Made by a program: the position numbers and the translations under genes. Positions 6,420-14,175 of a DNA stretch of 15,325 nucleotides are shown here, piece after piece; position 1 is the stretch's first letter; every line of letters begins with the position of its first letter. The DNA lies in NCBI GenBank assembly GCA_004552725.1, contig SFNM01000043.1:1-15325 (forward strand), read 5' to 3'. Below the pieces are notes generated by a model. The model saw only the letters and a program-made list of their open reading frames with translations, was not told the DNA's origin and did no database searches. The DNA comes from Bacteroidales bacterium (GTDB lineage Bacteria > Bacteroidota > Bacteroidia > Bacteroidales > Muribaculaceae).

Positions 6420-8807
6420 ATGAGCAAGACAACAACTGTGCGCATCGGGCGCCTCGATATAGATACGAAAGAGTTTAATGAAGCACCAAATCCGGACAAT
6501 CTGCCGATTTTGGCCACACGGAATTTGGTGCTGTTCCCTGGTGTTACTATTCCCATTTCGCTGACTCGCGAATATACGCTGGAGTTGGCCCGACGGGCCG
6601 CTGACGAGCGGTTTCCCATCGGCATCGTATGTCAGAAAAATCCCGATGAGGAACATCCAACGGTGAGCAAAGGCTTGCGTAGAATGGGTGTGGTGGGCTA
6701 TGTGTACCAAATTTTGGAATTGCCCGACGAAACCTACACCGCGTTGGTGCATGGTACTCAGCGTTTTCGTATCTTGGGAAGCGCGCCATCGGCCAAAGGC
6801 GAGTTGAATGCGCGTATTCAGTTGCTCGAAGAGAAGGAAGTGGTTGATGCCGAGCACTATGCCGAAGTGATGGAAACGTTGACATCGGTGTCGGAAGAGT
6901 TGGTGAAGCGCACATTCAATGGCGAGATGGCTATGGTGAACGCTATCCGCGGTGTGTCATCGCTGCCGGAGCGCACCAACTTTATTGCTACGAATTTCCC
7001 GCTCGACCCTACTTCGAAAATTCAGGTGCTTGCCAAGAACGACCCGGAGCAACGCGCTATCGCGTTGCTGTCGTTGCTTTTGAATGAGAAAAAGAGGGTG
7101 GATGTGACTCAAGACATCTTGAAGCAAGCCACTGAGAAAATGCAAGAAACGCAACGTAGTACTTTCCTGCAGATGCAGATGGAAGCCATCAAGGAAGAAC
7201 TTTACGGTGGCAATGACGAGGATGATCCGGCCGACGTATTGGCTGTGCGTGCAGAGAAGTTAGCCTTCCCGGCCGAGGTGCGGTCGGCGTTCAACAAAGA
7301 GTTGGCCAAGTTGCGCCGCATCAATCAGCAAACCCCTGACTATGCCGTGCAACATTCCTACCTCGAAACATTGTGCGAACTGCCGTGGGGCGCTCCGTCG
7401 GAGACCAATTCTGATATCAACAAAGCGGTGGAAGTGCTTGATAATGACCATTATGGTCTTGAAAAGGTGAAGCAACGCATCTTGGAACAAATAGCCGTGG
7501 TAATGAACAATCCCAAGGCCAAATCGCCCATCATTTGCTTGGTGGGGCCTCCCGGCGTGGGTAAGACTTCACTCGGTGCATCGATTGCCAAAGCCATGGG
7601 TCGCAAGTACGAACGTGTGTCGCTCGGCGGCTTGCACGACGAGGCCGAAATCCGCGGTCACCGTCGCACTTACATCGGCGCCCTACCCGGCCGTATCATC
7701 AAGGCAATGAAGGCCGCCGGCACCACCAATCCGGTGCTGTTGCTCGATGAAGTGGACAAAATAGGCAAGGACTACAAGGGCGACCCGGCGTCGGCGTTGC
7801 TTGAGGTGCTCGACCCGGAGCAAAATGTCAACTTCCACGACAATTACATCGACCTCGATTACGATTTGAGCAATGTGCTGTTTATCGCCACTGCCAACAA
7901 CTCGTCGACCATCGAAACTCCCCTACTCGACCGTATGGAGGTAATCAACCTTAGTGGTTATCTGTTGGAAGAAAAGATTGAGATAGCCCGTCGCCATTTG
8001 ATGCCTAAGGTGTTGAAAGCCAACGGATGGGACGATGACGATATGCCATTCCACATCTCCGATGAGTCGCTTACATATCTTATTGAAAACTACACTGCCG
8101 AAAGCGGTGTGCGCCGTTTGGAGAACGTGCTTGGCACTTTGGTGCGCAAAGCCATTTTGGCCAAGTTGCGCAATAAACCGATGGCCGAAGACCTTCAGCC
8201 GGATGACTTACGAGAACTCCTCGGCTTGCCATTGTATAATAAGGATAAATACGAGGGCAACGATTTCCCCGGCGTAGTCACCGGCTTGGCTTGGACTCAA
8301 GTCGGCGGCGAAATCCTCTTGGCAGAAGCGTCACTCTCGCCTGGCAAGGGCGACCGCCTCACCATCACCGGCAACCTTGGCGACGTGATGAAAGAATCAG
8401 CCACTATTGCGCTTCAGTGGGTGAAAGCGCACTGTGCCCAACTCAACATCCCCGCCGAAGCCTTCGAGAAATTCAACCTCCACATCCACTTCCCCGAAGG
8501 CGCCATCCCCAAAGACGGCCCCTCGGCCGGCATCACCGTGGCGACTGCCATCGCATCGGCCTTTACCGGCCGCAAGGTGCGCGAACGTATCGCTATGACC
8601 GGCGAGATTACCCTCCGCGGCCGCGTGCTCCCCGTAGGTGGTATCAAAGAGAAGATACTTGCCGCCAAGCGTGCCGGCATCACCACCATCGTGCTCAGCA
8701 CCGAGAACCGCCGCGACATCGAAGATATCCCCGGCAACTACACCGCCGGCCTCACCTTCCACTACGTCGACACCATGACCCAAGTGGCCGACTTCGCTCT
8801 GCTCTAA
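6420..8807 (+). CDS. lon: ATP-dependent protease Lon
   Basis: A soluble hexameric AAA+ serine protease of 795 residues that degrades misfolded and regulatory proteins in the cytoplasm. The N-terminal LON substrate-binding domain covers about residues 28-225, followed by a helical linker. In the ATPase domain Walker A is GPPGVGKT (376-383) and Walker B is VLLLDE (439-444). The protease domain carries DGPSAG with catalytic Ser702, and GGIKEK with Lys745 as the dyad lysine; the 43-residue spacing equals that in E. coli Lon (679/722). Length and domain order are normal and the frame is intact. It has its own promoter and appears monocistronic, since a candidate terminator follows. GC rises along the gene: lines I counted gave about 52% near 6850, 55% near 7200 and 70% near 8520. 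Confidence 0.97.
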   Translation: MSKTTTVRIGRLDIDTKEFNEAPNPDNLPILATRNLVLFPGVTIPISLTREYTLELARRAADERFPIGIVCQKNPDEEHPTVSKGLRRMGVVGYVYQILELPDETYTALVHGTQRFRILGSAPSAKGELNARIQLLEEKEVVDAEHYAEVMETLTSVSEELVKRTFNGEMAMVNAIRGVSSLPERTNFIATNFPLDPTSKIQVLAKNDPEQRAIALLSLLLNEKKRVDVTQDILKQATEKMQETQRSTFLQMQMEAIKEELYGGNDEDDPADVLAVRAEKLAFPAEVRSAFNKELAKLRRINQQTPDYAVQHSYLETLCELPWGAPSETNSDINKAVEVLDNDHYGLEKVKQRILEQIAVVMNNPKAKSPIICLVGPPGVGKTSLGASIAKAMGRKYERVSLGGLHDEAEIRGHRRTYIGALPGRIIKAMKAAGTTNPVLLLDEVDKIGKDYKGDPASALLEVLDPEQNVNFHDNYIDLDYDLSNVLFIATANNSSTIETPLLDRMEVINLSGYLLEEKIEIARRHLMPKVLKANGWDDDDMPFHISDESLTYLIENYTAESGVRRLENVLGTLVRKAILAKLRNKPMAEDLQPDDLRELLGLPLYNKDKYEGNDFPGVVTGLAWTQVGGEILLAEASLSPGKGDRLTITGNLGDVMKESATIALQWVKAHCAQLNIPAEAFEKFNLHIHFPEGAIPKDGPSAGITVATAIASAFTGRKVRERIAMTGEITLRGRVLPVGGIKEKILAAKRAGITTIVLSTENRRDIEDIPGNYTAGLTFHYVDTMTQVADFALL

Positions 8808-8875
8808 TCCCCAATCGCGGGTTACCGAGTGGAGCCCGTGGAGCGGTTCTGCGGCGAGGCGGAAGCCGAGCAGCG

Positions 8876-8905
8876 GCGCGCCAACCATCCGCGCGTTATT
8901 TTTTC
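8876..8905 (+). terminator. Candidate rho-independent terminator after lon
   Basis: GCGCG (8876-8880) can pair with CGCGC (8890-8894) around a nine-base loop, and a T-rich run (GTTATTTTTTC) follows at once. The stem is only five base pairs but all G-C. It lies about 70 bases after the lon stop. The rest of the 230-base gap before the next gene holds no other feature I can support. Confidence 0.45.
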
Positions 8906-9037
8906 TTAAAAATCCTCACTGGCGGTTGCTCGCTGTCCGTTTTCTTCGTAAATTTGTGTGCTTCATATAATAATGTGTAGTAGCCGATTTGGCTATTCTT
9001 GCATATTGATATGTAACTTATTATCACACTGATTAAT

Positions 9038-9610
9038 ATGTTCAAAACTTTACTTGGAACACGTTTGCTGTTCATCTTACTGATGCTCACCACTATATGG
9101 CTGTCGGCAAGCGCTGATTCGTGGAGTTATCCCGAATCAAAACCCGAAAATCCTTTCGACGGCGGAACGGGCACTATCAACGACCCCTACCGCATCGCCA
9201 CAGCCCAACAGTTGGCCAACTTCGCCTGGATGGTCAACGACGGCACGGATTTCGAAGACCAATACGTGGTGCTCACCGCCGACATCACCCTCAACACCAT
9301 CCGTTGCTCAGCCGGAACTCACAGAGTCGTAAATATCGACACTTACACCCCGTGGGTGATGATTGGCCACGAGCGCACCTTTAGCGACGACAATTTCGTG
9401 GCACATTCGATGGCCGCGGCCACAAAATCATCGGCCTCTACATCCGCGATAACGGCGCCTTCTTCCGCAAAGTCAGCGGCGGCACGGTGCGCAACGTGGT
9501 GTTCGACACCCCGTTCTGCTACAACGAGTACGTCCGCGACAGCGATAACAACATCATCAAATACAACGCCGCTATCGTGTCGATGTATGCCCGTGAAGCA
9601 TCCTTCATAA
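9038..9610 (+). CDS. GLUG-like pseudogene, fragment 1 (signal peptide and first module)
   Basis: The open frame encodes 190 residues, but only about the first 118 (to 9391) belong to the protein. They hold the signal peptide (cut expected after ASA, residue 26) and the first GGTGTINDPYRI module with ADITLNTI. After that the frame is wrong: the tail is rich in Ser, Ala and Thr and matches nothing, while the neighbouring frame reads FRGTFDGRGHKIIGLYI. If translated as it stands it would give a truncated exported protein. Confidence 0.6.
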   Translation: MFKTLLGTRLLFILLMLTTIWLSASADSWSYPESKPENPFDGGTGTINDPYRIATAQQLANFAWMVNDGTDFEDQYVVLTADITLNTIRCSAGTHRVVNIDTYTPWVMIGHERTFSDDNFVAHSMAAATKSSASTSAITAPSSAKSAAARCATWCSTPRSATTSTSATAITTSSNTTPLSCRCMPVKHPS

Positions 9611-10074
9611 ACTGTAAGGTCGAGAACGCTATCGTTGACGGCTACCATTTCGAAGTCTTCGGCGGCATCCTCAACACCAACCGCACTTCCTCGGCACTCA
9701 CCACCGACAACGTGGTGCTCACCAAGTGTTCATTCCACGGCTACGTAACCCTGCGCCACTACGCCGATTACTTCGGCTGCATCGTAGGCCGCAGCCGCAA
9801 GTACGATACAGACTGGTACATCAGCGAGTGCACGGCCTCCGGCGAAATTGTCGACTACGCAATTTTCAACACAACCCAGGTCTACTACGGCGGCATTATG
9901 GGTTATGCCGACAACAATGTAAACATCAGTAAATGTGTTAATTACGTTGACTACACCCGCCACGTCGGCGAGCAGTCCTCGTGGGCGAGTATCGGCGGCA
10001 TCTTGGGCTTTAGCATCGACGGTTCGAAAGTCACCATCAGCGAATGTGCCAATTTGGGCAAGATATCACTCTAA
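9487..10074 (+). CDS. GLUG-like pseudogene, fragment 2
   Basis: This is the continuation of the first GLUG-like gene in the frame one base back. Coding character actually resumes at about 9394, before the GTG at 9487 (HKIIGLYIRDNGAFFRKVSG upstream of it is clearly part of the protein). It contains GGIMGYADNNVNISKC and IGGILGFSIDGSKVTISEC, repeats of GLUG type. It ends at a TAA (10072-10074) just after the second frameshift. It has no signal peptide or credible start of its own and is unlikely to be an independent gene. Confidence 0.55.
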   Translation: MRNVVFDTPFCYNEYVRDSDNNIIKYNAAIVSMYAREASFINCKVENAIVDGYHFEVFGGILNTNRTSSALTTDNVVLTKCSFHGYVTLRHYADYFGCIVGRSRKYDTDWYISECTASGEIVDYAIFNTTQVYYGGIMGYADNNVNISKCVNYVDYTRHVGEQSSWASIGGILGFSIDGSKVTISECANLGKISL

Positions 10075-11717
10075 ATAGAGAATCCTCTGCCTTATATCAC
10101 GAGCGCCGCATCGGCGGCATCGCCGGCAAGTTGACCGGTGAAACCACCATCTCCAACTGCGCATCCTTAGCCTCGATTTACACAAAGTTGTCTGCTTCCG
10201 GCGGCTCTGAAGGCTGGAAACTGTCGCACTTCGTAGGCTGCGTCGAAGATAAAACGGTGATTAACAACTGCGTGGTAGTGGGCGATACCTCCGAAGACAG
10301 TTATCCCGTGTCGTCCGACCACTACGACCCACTCTGCCGCCAAGTAGGCAGTGATGGCACATTCGACTGTACCAATGTGTACTACAACTGCACCCGCAAC
10401 ACTACCAATGGCACGTTATTTGCTGCCACATCCGTGTCGGGCGCCTCGCAGTACACCTTGGAACAGTTGAAAGATGATGCAATGATTTCGACGCTCAACT
10501 CGCACGTGTCCGGCACCGTCTGGGGTCGATACAACAATGACGAAAGCGCCTACAACGGTATGCCCCTGCCCATTTGCTGCGGCGGCGTGGTGACCATGAT
10601 TGCCGGTAGCGGCACTGCCGACAACCCTTACCTTATTTACAATGAGGCTGAACTCCGCGCCATCGTCAGCGCCGTAAATGGCGGCAACTGTATGGAAGGC
10701 AAGTACTTCCGCCTGGCCGATGACATCGACATGAGCAGCGACCTCTTGCCGGCGATCGGCACGCGCGACTACCCCTTCAAAGGCACTTTCGACGGCGGCG
10801 GCCACTACATCTCCGGCATCGTGTCGTCTCGTGGCTCGCTGTTCGGCTACTTGGCCGGCACGGTCAAGAACTTGGCCTTGTTCACCTTCACCGCTCAGAA
10901 AAGGACGTATGTCGCCCCCATCGCATCGTTGGTCGGTGGCTACTACGCGGAATACGGTATGGAAAGCTCCGTGGTGCATTACGGCTCCGTCTCATCGTGC
11001 TATGTCTTGGCCGACTTTAATGCCGTGTGCGACGCTTCCTCCACCTACTCCAATTTCAACACCGATGTATCTTGCGCCGGCGTTTGCGGCACTGTTTACG
11101 AAGGTTGCTCCGTGAGCGACTGCTACTTCATCGGCTCGCTCTCAACTACCCTCACCGGCGAAGCTCCCTCCGGCTGGACACCCACCTTCACCGCCAAAAT
11201 CGGTGGTGTGATTATCAACAACTATGGCAGCGTTGACCGTTGCTTCGCCATCCTCAGCACCTCCACCTCCGGCGACTTCTCTCTCCGCCAAATATGCGGC
11301 ACATATTACTCCAATTACGGCGACGGTACCATCAATGATTGCTACTATATCACCAATTCCGAAGACGTAATCCAACGCGGCACCCGCCTAAGCACCTACG
11401 CCGAACTCAACACCACCTTCGGTGCCATGGAGGCCTTCGGCAGCGGCTTGCAGTTGCCTTACCTGCTCAATGCCAAGCACTACCAAGTGAAGGCCGGCGG
11501 CGTTGAAACCGTCATCGATGGTGCACGATTACCCCTCTCCACCCCCAACATGCTGCGCACTTACAGCGGCGACAGCGACGAAGCCCACCTCTGGACGTTG
11601 GACAATATGGCCGTCTACCGCGCTGATACCAAGTGGATTAACGTGGTGAACTGCGACCTCGTGCCCGGCTACGACTTCAAATTCGACTGGGTGAGCCAAT
11701 CTACCTACGGCGCCTAA
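10044..11717 (+). CDS. GLUG-like pseudogene, fragment 3 (second module)
   Basis: This is the longest intact piece, 557 codons in the third frame. Real homology starts at about 10060 (ITLNRESSALYHERRIGG). WGRYNNDESAYNG at 10521 opens the second half and aligns closely with the paralogue at 14383. The second module GSGTADNPYLIYNEAEL follows with GTFDGGGHYISG and SLFGYLAGTVKNL. The ATG at 10044 lies in the overlap with fragment 2 and reads out of the true frame for about 15 bases, so it is not a likely original start. It ends at TAA 11715-11717, inside a segment where the frame clearly continues beyond it. Confidence 0.6.
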   Translation: MCQFGQDITLNRESSALYHERRIGGIAGKLTGETTISNCASLASIYTKLSASGGSEGWKLSHFVGCVEDKTVINNCVVVGDTSEDSYPVSSDHYDPLCRQVGSDGTFDCTNVYYNCTRNTTNGTLFAATSVSGASQYTLEQLKDDAMISTLNSHVSGTVWGRYNNDESAYNGMPLPICCGGVVTMIAGSGTADNPYLIYNEAELRAIVSAVNGGNCMEGKYFRLADDIDMSSDLLPAIGTRDYPFKGTFDGGGHYISGIVSSRGSLFGYLAGTVKNLALFTFTAQKRTYVAPIASLVGGYYAEYGMESSVVHYGSVSSCYVLADFNAVCDASSTYSNFNTDVSCAGVCGTVYEGCSVSDCYFIGSLSTTLTGEAPSGWTPTFTAKIGGVIINNYGSVDRCFAILSTSTSGDFSLRQICGTYYSNYGDGTINDCYYITNSEDVIQRGTRLSTYAELNTTFGAMEAFGSGLQLPYLLNAKHYQVKAGGVETVIDGARLPLSTPNMLRTYSGDSDEAHLWTLDNMAVYRADTKWINVVNCDLVPGYDFKFDWVSQSTYGA

Positions 11718-11765
11718 GGTTCGGTCAACTACACCCTCGAACTCGATGGCCGCGGCTGGTACGGC

Positions 11766-12893
11766 TTGTGCCTGCCCTGCGACATAAAGTTGGACGAGTT
11801 GCCCGACGGTAGCGAACTGTACTACGTGGGCAAGAAAGCCACCAACACCATCAACATGGTAAAGGTGAACAACATCTCCGCCGGCACACCTTGCGTGGTG
11901 CACATCGACGGAACCGGCACCTTGGTGCTCAATCTCAACGGGTCGGTGACCACCTCCCCCGGCCATGTCAGCGGCCTCACCGATGCCTACGGCTTGTTCG
12001 CCAACACCGACCTGAGCAACGTGGCCGTCTTCGAAGTCGATGCCGAAGGCAATCCCATTTTCAAACATTACGACAACATCGCAGCCGCGCCCTTCTCCAT
12101 CTACCTCAAAGACACCGACACCGACTTCACCGTAATCTCGCGCGAAGAACTCTACCTCGACTCATCCTACAACGCCAACACCGGCAACATCAACGTCTAC
12201 TCCGGCCAACAAGTGCCCGTGGTATTGCGAGCCTCCTACCCCGCCGGGCAATGGAATCCAATCGTGCTACCCTTCGACATGAGCGTCGAAACCGCCATCG
12301 CTGCTTTCGGCTCTGACTTTGAGGTGGAAGAGATGAAATTCATGCACTATGATTCGGCAACGAACGGCCTCACCATATTCTTCGGTCGCGTGAATATGGC
12401 CGATACCCAGTGCGACCTCCTCGCCGGCCACGCCTACCTCATCAAGCCGAGCTCCGACTTTGTCTCCGATTCGGAATTTGCCGATATGCTAATCAGCGCC
12501 GACCTCGCCGTGGATGAATTCGCCGACAGCTCCGACCAAGGAGACTTCACCCTTAAAGTCCGACCCTATTTTGATTACGGTGCTTTGAAATGCGACACCG
12601 ACGAAACCGTATACATCTACGACCCCGCTAAAGACATCTTCAAGCAAAGGGATAGATACGTGGGCTATTCCGGCTTGTCGTTCTATATAACGGTGCAAAA
12701 TTACGCTCCGACAGTATTGAATATCTACCACGGTGTAACCTCCGGTGTGGAATCACCCGCCTCCACAGAAGCTGAAGCCGAAGTGGTCGGCATCTACGAC
12801 CTCAGCGGCCGCCGCCTCGCCGCCCCTCAGCCCGGCGTCAACATCCTGCTGATGAGCGACGGCTCCGCCCGCAAAATCATTGTAAACCAATAA
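11766..12893 (+). CDS. GLUG-like pseudogene, fragment 4 (C-terminal W-LPxD modules and tail)
   Basis: It is in the same frame as fragment 3; the reading is continuous from 11718 (GSVNYTLELDGRGWYGLC) except for the TAA. The first possible start is a TTG at 11766, within a conserved strand, so this is not a natural gene start. It contains two related modules: GWYGLCLPCDIKLDELPDG...ISAGTPCVV near 11755-11900, and QWNPIVLPFDMSVETAIAAFG...LLAGHAYLI near 12250-12445. The C-terminus GIYDLSGRRLAAPQPGVNI resembles the tails of many secreted Bacteroidales proteins, some of which are type IX secretion cargo. Confidence 0.6.
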   Translation: MCLPCDIKLDELPDGSELYYVGKKATNTINMVKVNNISAGTPCVVHIDGTGTLVLNLNGSVTTSPGHVSGLTDAYGLFANTDLSNVAVFEVDAEGNPIFKHYDNIAAAPFSIYLKDTDTDFTVISREELYLDSSYNANTGNINVYSGQQVPVVLRASYPAGQWNPIVLPFDMSVETAIAAFGSDFEVEEMKFMHYDSATNGLTIFFGRVNMADTQCDLLAGHAYLIKPSSDFVSDSEFADMLISADLAVDEFADSSDQGDFTLKVRPYFDYGALKCDTDETVYIYDPAKDIFKQRDRYVGYSGLSFYITVQNYAPTVLNIYHGVTSGVESPASTEAEAEVVGIYDLSGRRLAAPQPGVNILLMSDGSARKIIVNQ

Positions 12894-12903
12894 ATTAACA
12901 ATA

Positions 12904-14175
12904 ATGATACACATTTTTAGATTAATCTGTCTGGCAGTGATGGCTTGCGCCGCCATCAGCGCCTTGGCTTGGGAAATCCCCACGGAGATGCCGGCCACCC
13001 CATTCTCCGGCGGTTCGGGCACGCAAACCGACCCCTACCGCATCTCCAACGCGCAAGATTTGGTCAACTTCTCCTACATCTGCAAATATACCAGGGCGAG
13101 CGAAACCAAAGATAAGTACTATGTCCTCACTAACGACATCACGCTCAATAGCGTATCTTCAAAAGAAGACTTGCGCAGCCCTTCTTGCCAAGCCTTGGAA
13201 GTCTATCGCTTCGGAGTTTATGACTTTGGCGGCAACTTCGACGGGCGCGGCCACACCATCACCGGCTACGTTTGCGGTGTTCAAGAAGACGATGGCTTAT
13301 TCGGCCACTTGGAAGGCGCCAAAATCAGCAATGTGACCTTTGACTATGTTGGCCTTGTTGCTCCTATAGAACGTGACCCGACTGCAGAACGTAATGAGAC
13401 AGTTTGTTGGGCTATTTTGGCAGGAACCGCTGAAAACACCGTTTTTAACAACGTTCATATCAACAATGCGTATTGTTTTAATTATAACTACTCCGATGAT
13501 CCTGACCCCAATCTTTTACTTGGTGGATTCGTTTATCATACCAATGAAATTGTGGTATTTAACGATTGCTCGATAAATTTGGATATTCATGAGCAATGTG
13601 AAGCCTCTAACGTAGGAGGTTTCGTATGCACCAATTCGGGTGAGTTATACATGAATCGATGTAAAGTGGGCGGTGTATGGAGTTGTAACTACCGTTCCAC
13701 TGACTCTCGTCCGGATTTTTATATAGGCGGCGTCTTAGCAGTTAACGAAGGTACAACCATTATAAGTCAAAGTGTATCCACTATCAAACTTAATTATCAA
13801 AATGACGGGTACGATAATATCAATAACCGCCCTTATAATGCATACGCTTCATTTGGCGGATTGGTCGGCCAAAACCATAGTAGTGCTCATTTATTAACCA
13901 TTAAAGAGTCTGCTTTCATGGGTAGTCTCAAATTCAACCTTTCTTACGACTCTGCCAAAAGATATCCTCCCGTTCTTAAAGGTTGCAGAATCGGTGGTCT
14001 CATAGGCTATTGCAATGAAGAGACAATAATCTCCGATTGCGCTTATATCGGCGATATTAACTTCGAAAATACTATTGAAGATGAGCCGCACTACATCGCT
14101 TGCCTCATTGGCGATGTAAATGATGATGTGGAAATCAACCGATGCTCAATCGTGTCGTTTGACTCCTATTACTGA
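12904..14175 (+). CDS. Second GLUG-like protein, N-terminal open part (423 residues)
   Basis: The piece before the TGA is an intact frame with a signal peptide (cut expected after ALA, residue 22), the first GSGTxxDPY module and several GLUG-like repeats. It could be secreted as a truncated protein. It lacks the second module, the W-LPxD modules and the C-terminal tail present in the neighbour. Codon use changes within it: 13261-13320 is about 57% GC, while 13441-13500 is about 28% and 13741-13800 about 30% by my count. Confidence 0.65.
   Translation: MIHIFRLICLAVMACAAISALAWEIPTEMPATPFSGGSGTQTDPYRISNAQDLVNFSYICKYTRASETKDKYYVLTNDITLNSVSSKEDLRSPSCQALEVYRFGVYDFGGNFDGRGHTITGYVCGVQEDDGLFGHLEGAKISNVTFDYVGLVAPIERDPTAERNETVCWAILAGTAENTVFNNVHINNAYCFNYNYSDDPDPNLLLGGFVYHTNEIVVFNDCSINLDIHEQCEASNVGGFVCTNSGELYMNRCKVGGVWSCNYRSTDSRPDFYIGGVLAVNEGTTIISQSVSTIKLNYQNDGYDNINNRPYNAYASFGGLVGQNHSSAHLLTIKESAFMGSLKFNLSYDSAKRYPPVLKGCRIGGLIGYCNEETIISDCAYIGDINFENTIEDEPHYIACLIGDVNDDVEINRCSIVSFDSYY

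Larger units (their letters stand above)
9038..12893 (+). pseudogene. Secreted GLUG-like repeat protein, broken by two frameshifts and one stop
   Basis: Read across its lesions, this is one gene of about 1285 residues. It begins with a signal peptide (MFKTLLGTRLLFILL... to ASA, about 26 residues). Two copies of a module follow, starting at DGGTGTINDPYRIATAQQL (about 9155) and AGSGTADNPYLIYNEAEL (about 10600); each leads into a GTFDGxGHxIxG strand motif. GLUG-like repeats lie between (GGIMGYADNNVNISKC, IGGILGF, IGGIAGKLTGETTISNC). The last third has two W...LPxD modules and ends in GIYDLSGRRLAAPQPGVNI, a common Bacteroidales surface-protein tail. The lesions are a one-base loss near 9392-9396, another at 10050-10074, and TAA at 11715-11717. 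The downstream paralogue keeps the first two regions in frame, so the original was continuous. GLUG proteins are often surface or adhesin-like; the function here is unknown. Confidence 0.82.

Noticed and set aside
8291..8980. A long open frame over the end of lon, rich in Arg, His and Pro.
   Set aside because: It is the shadow of the GC-rich lon codons in another frame. Lon motifs, including Ser702 and Lys745, are intact in the true frame.
8988..9021. Promoter for the first GLUG-like gene: TTTG at 8988-8991 and TAACTTAT at 9014-9021.
   Set aside because: The -7 box has two mismatches in the key TTTG part and the spacing is 22 bases. A nearby TATTCTTG (8994-9001) lacks a partner. A promoter probably exists here but I cannot place it.
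9392..9396. Programmed frameshifting or phase variation at the first frameshift.
   Set aside because: The T run is only three bases, there is no slippery heptamer or clear downstream stem, and the gene has other lesions besides this one.
9038..14175. Stop-codon reassignment as an explanation of the internal TAA and TGA.
   Set aside because: Two different stop codons are involved, TGA and TAA are both used as normal stops nearby (TGA at 3772-3774, TAA at 8805-8807), and the first gene also has frameshifts that recoding cannot explain.
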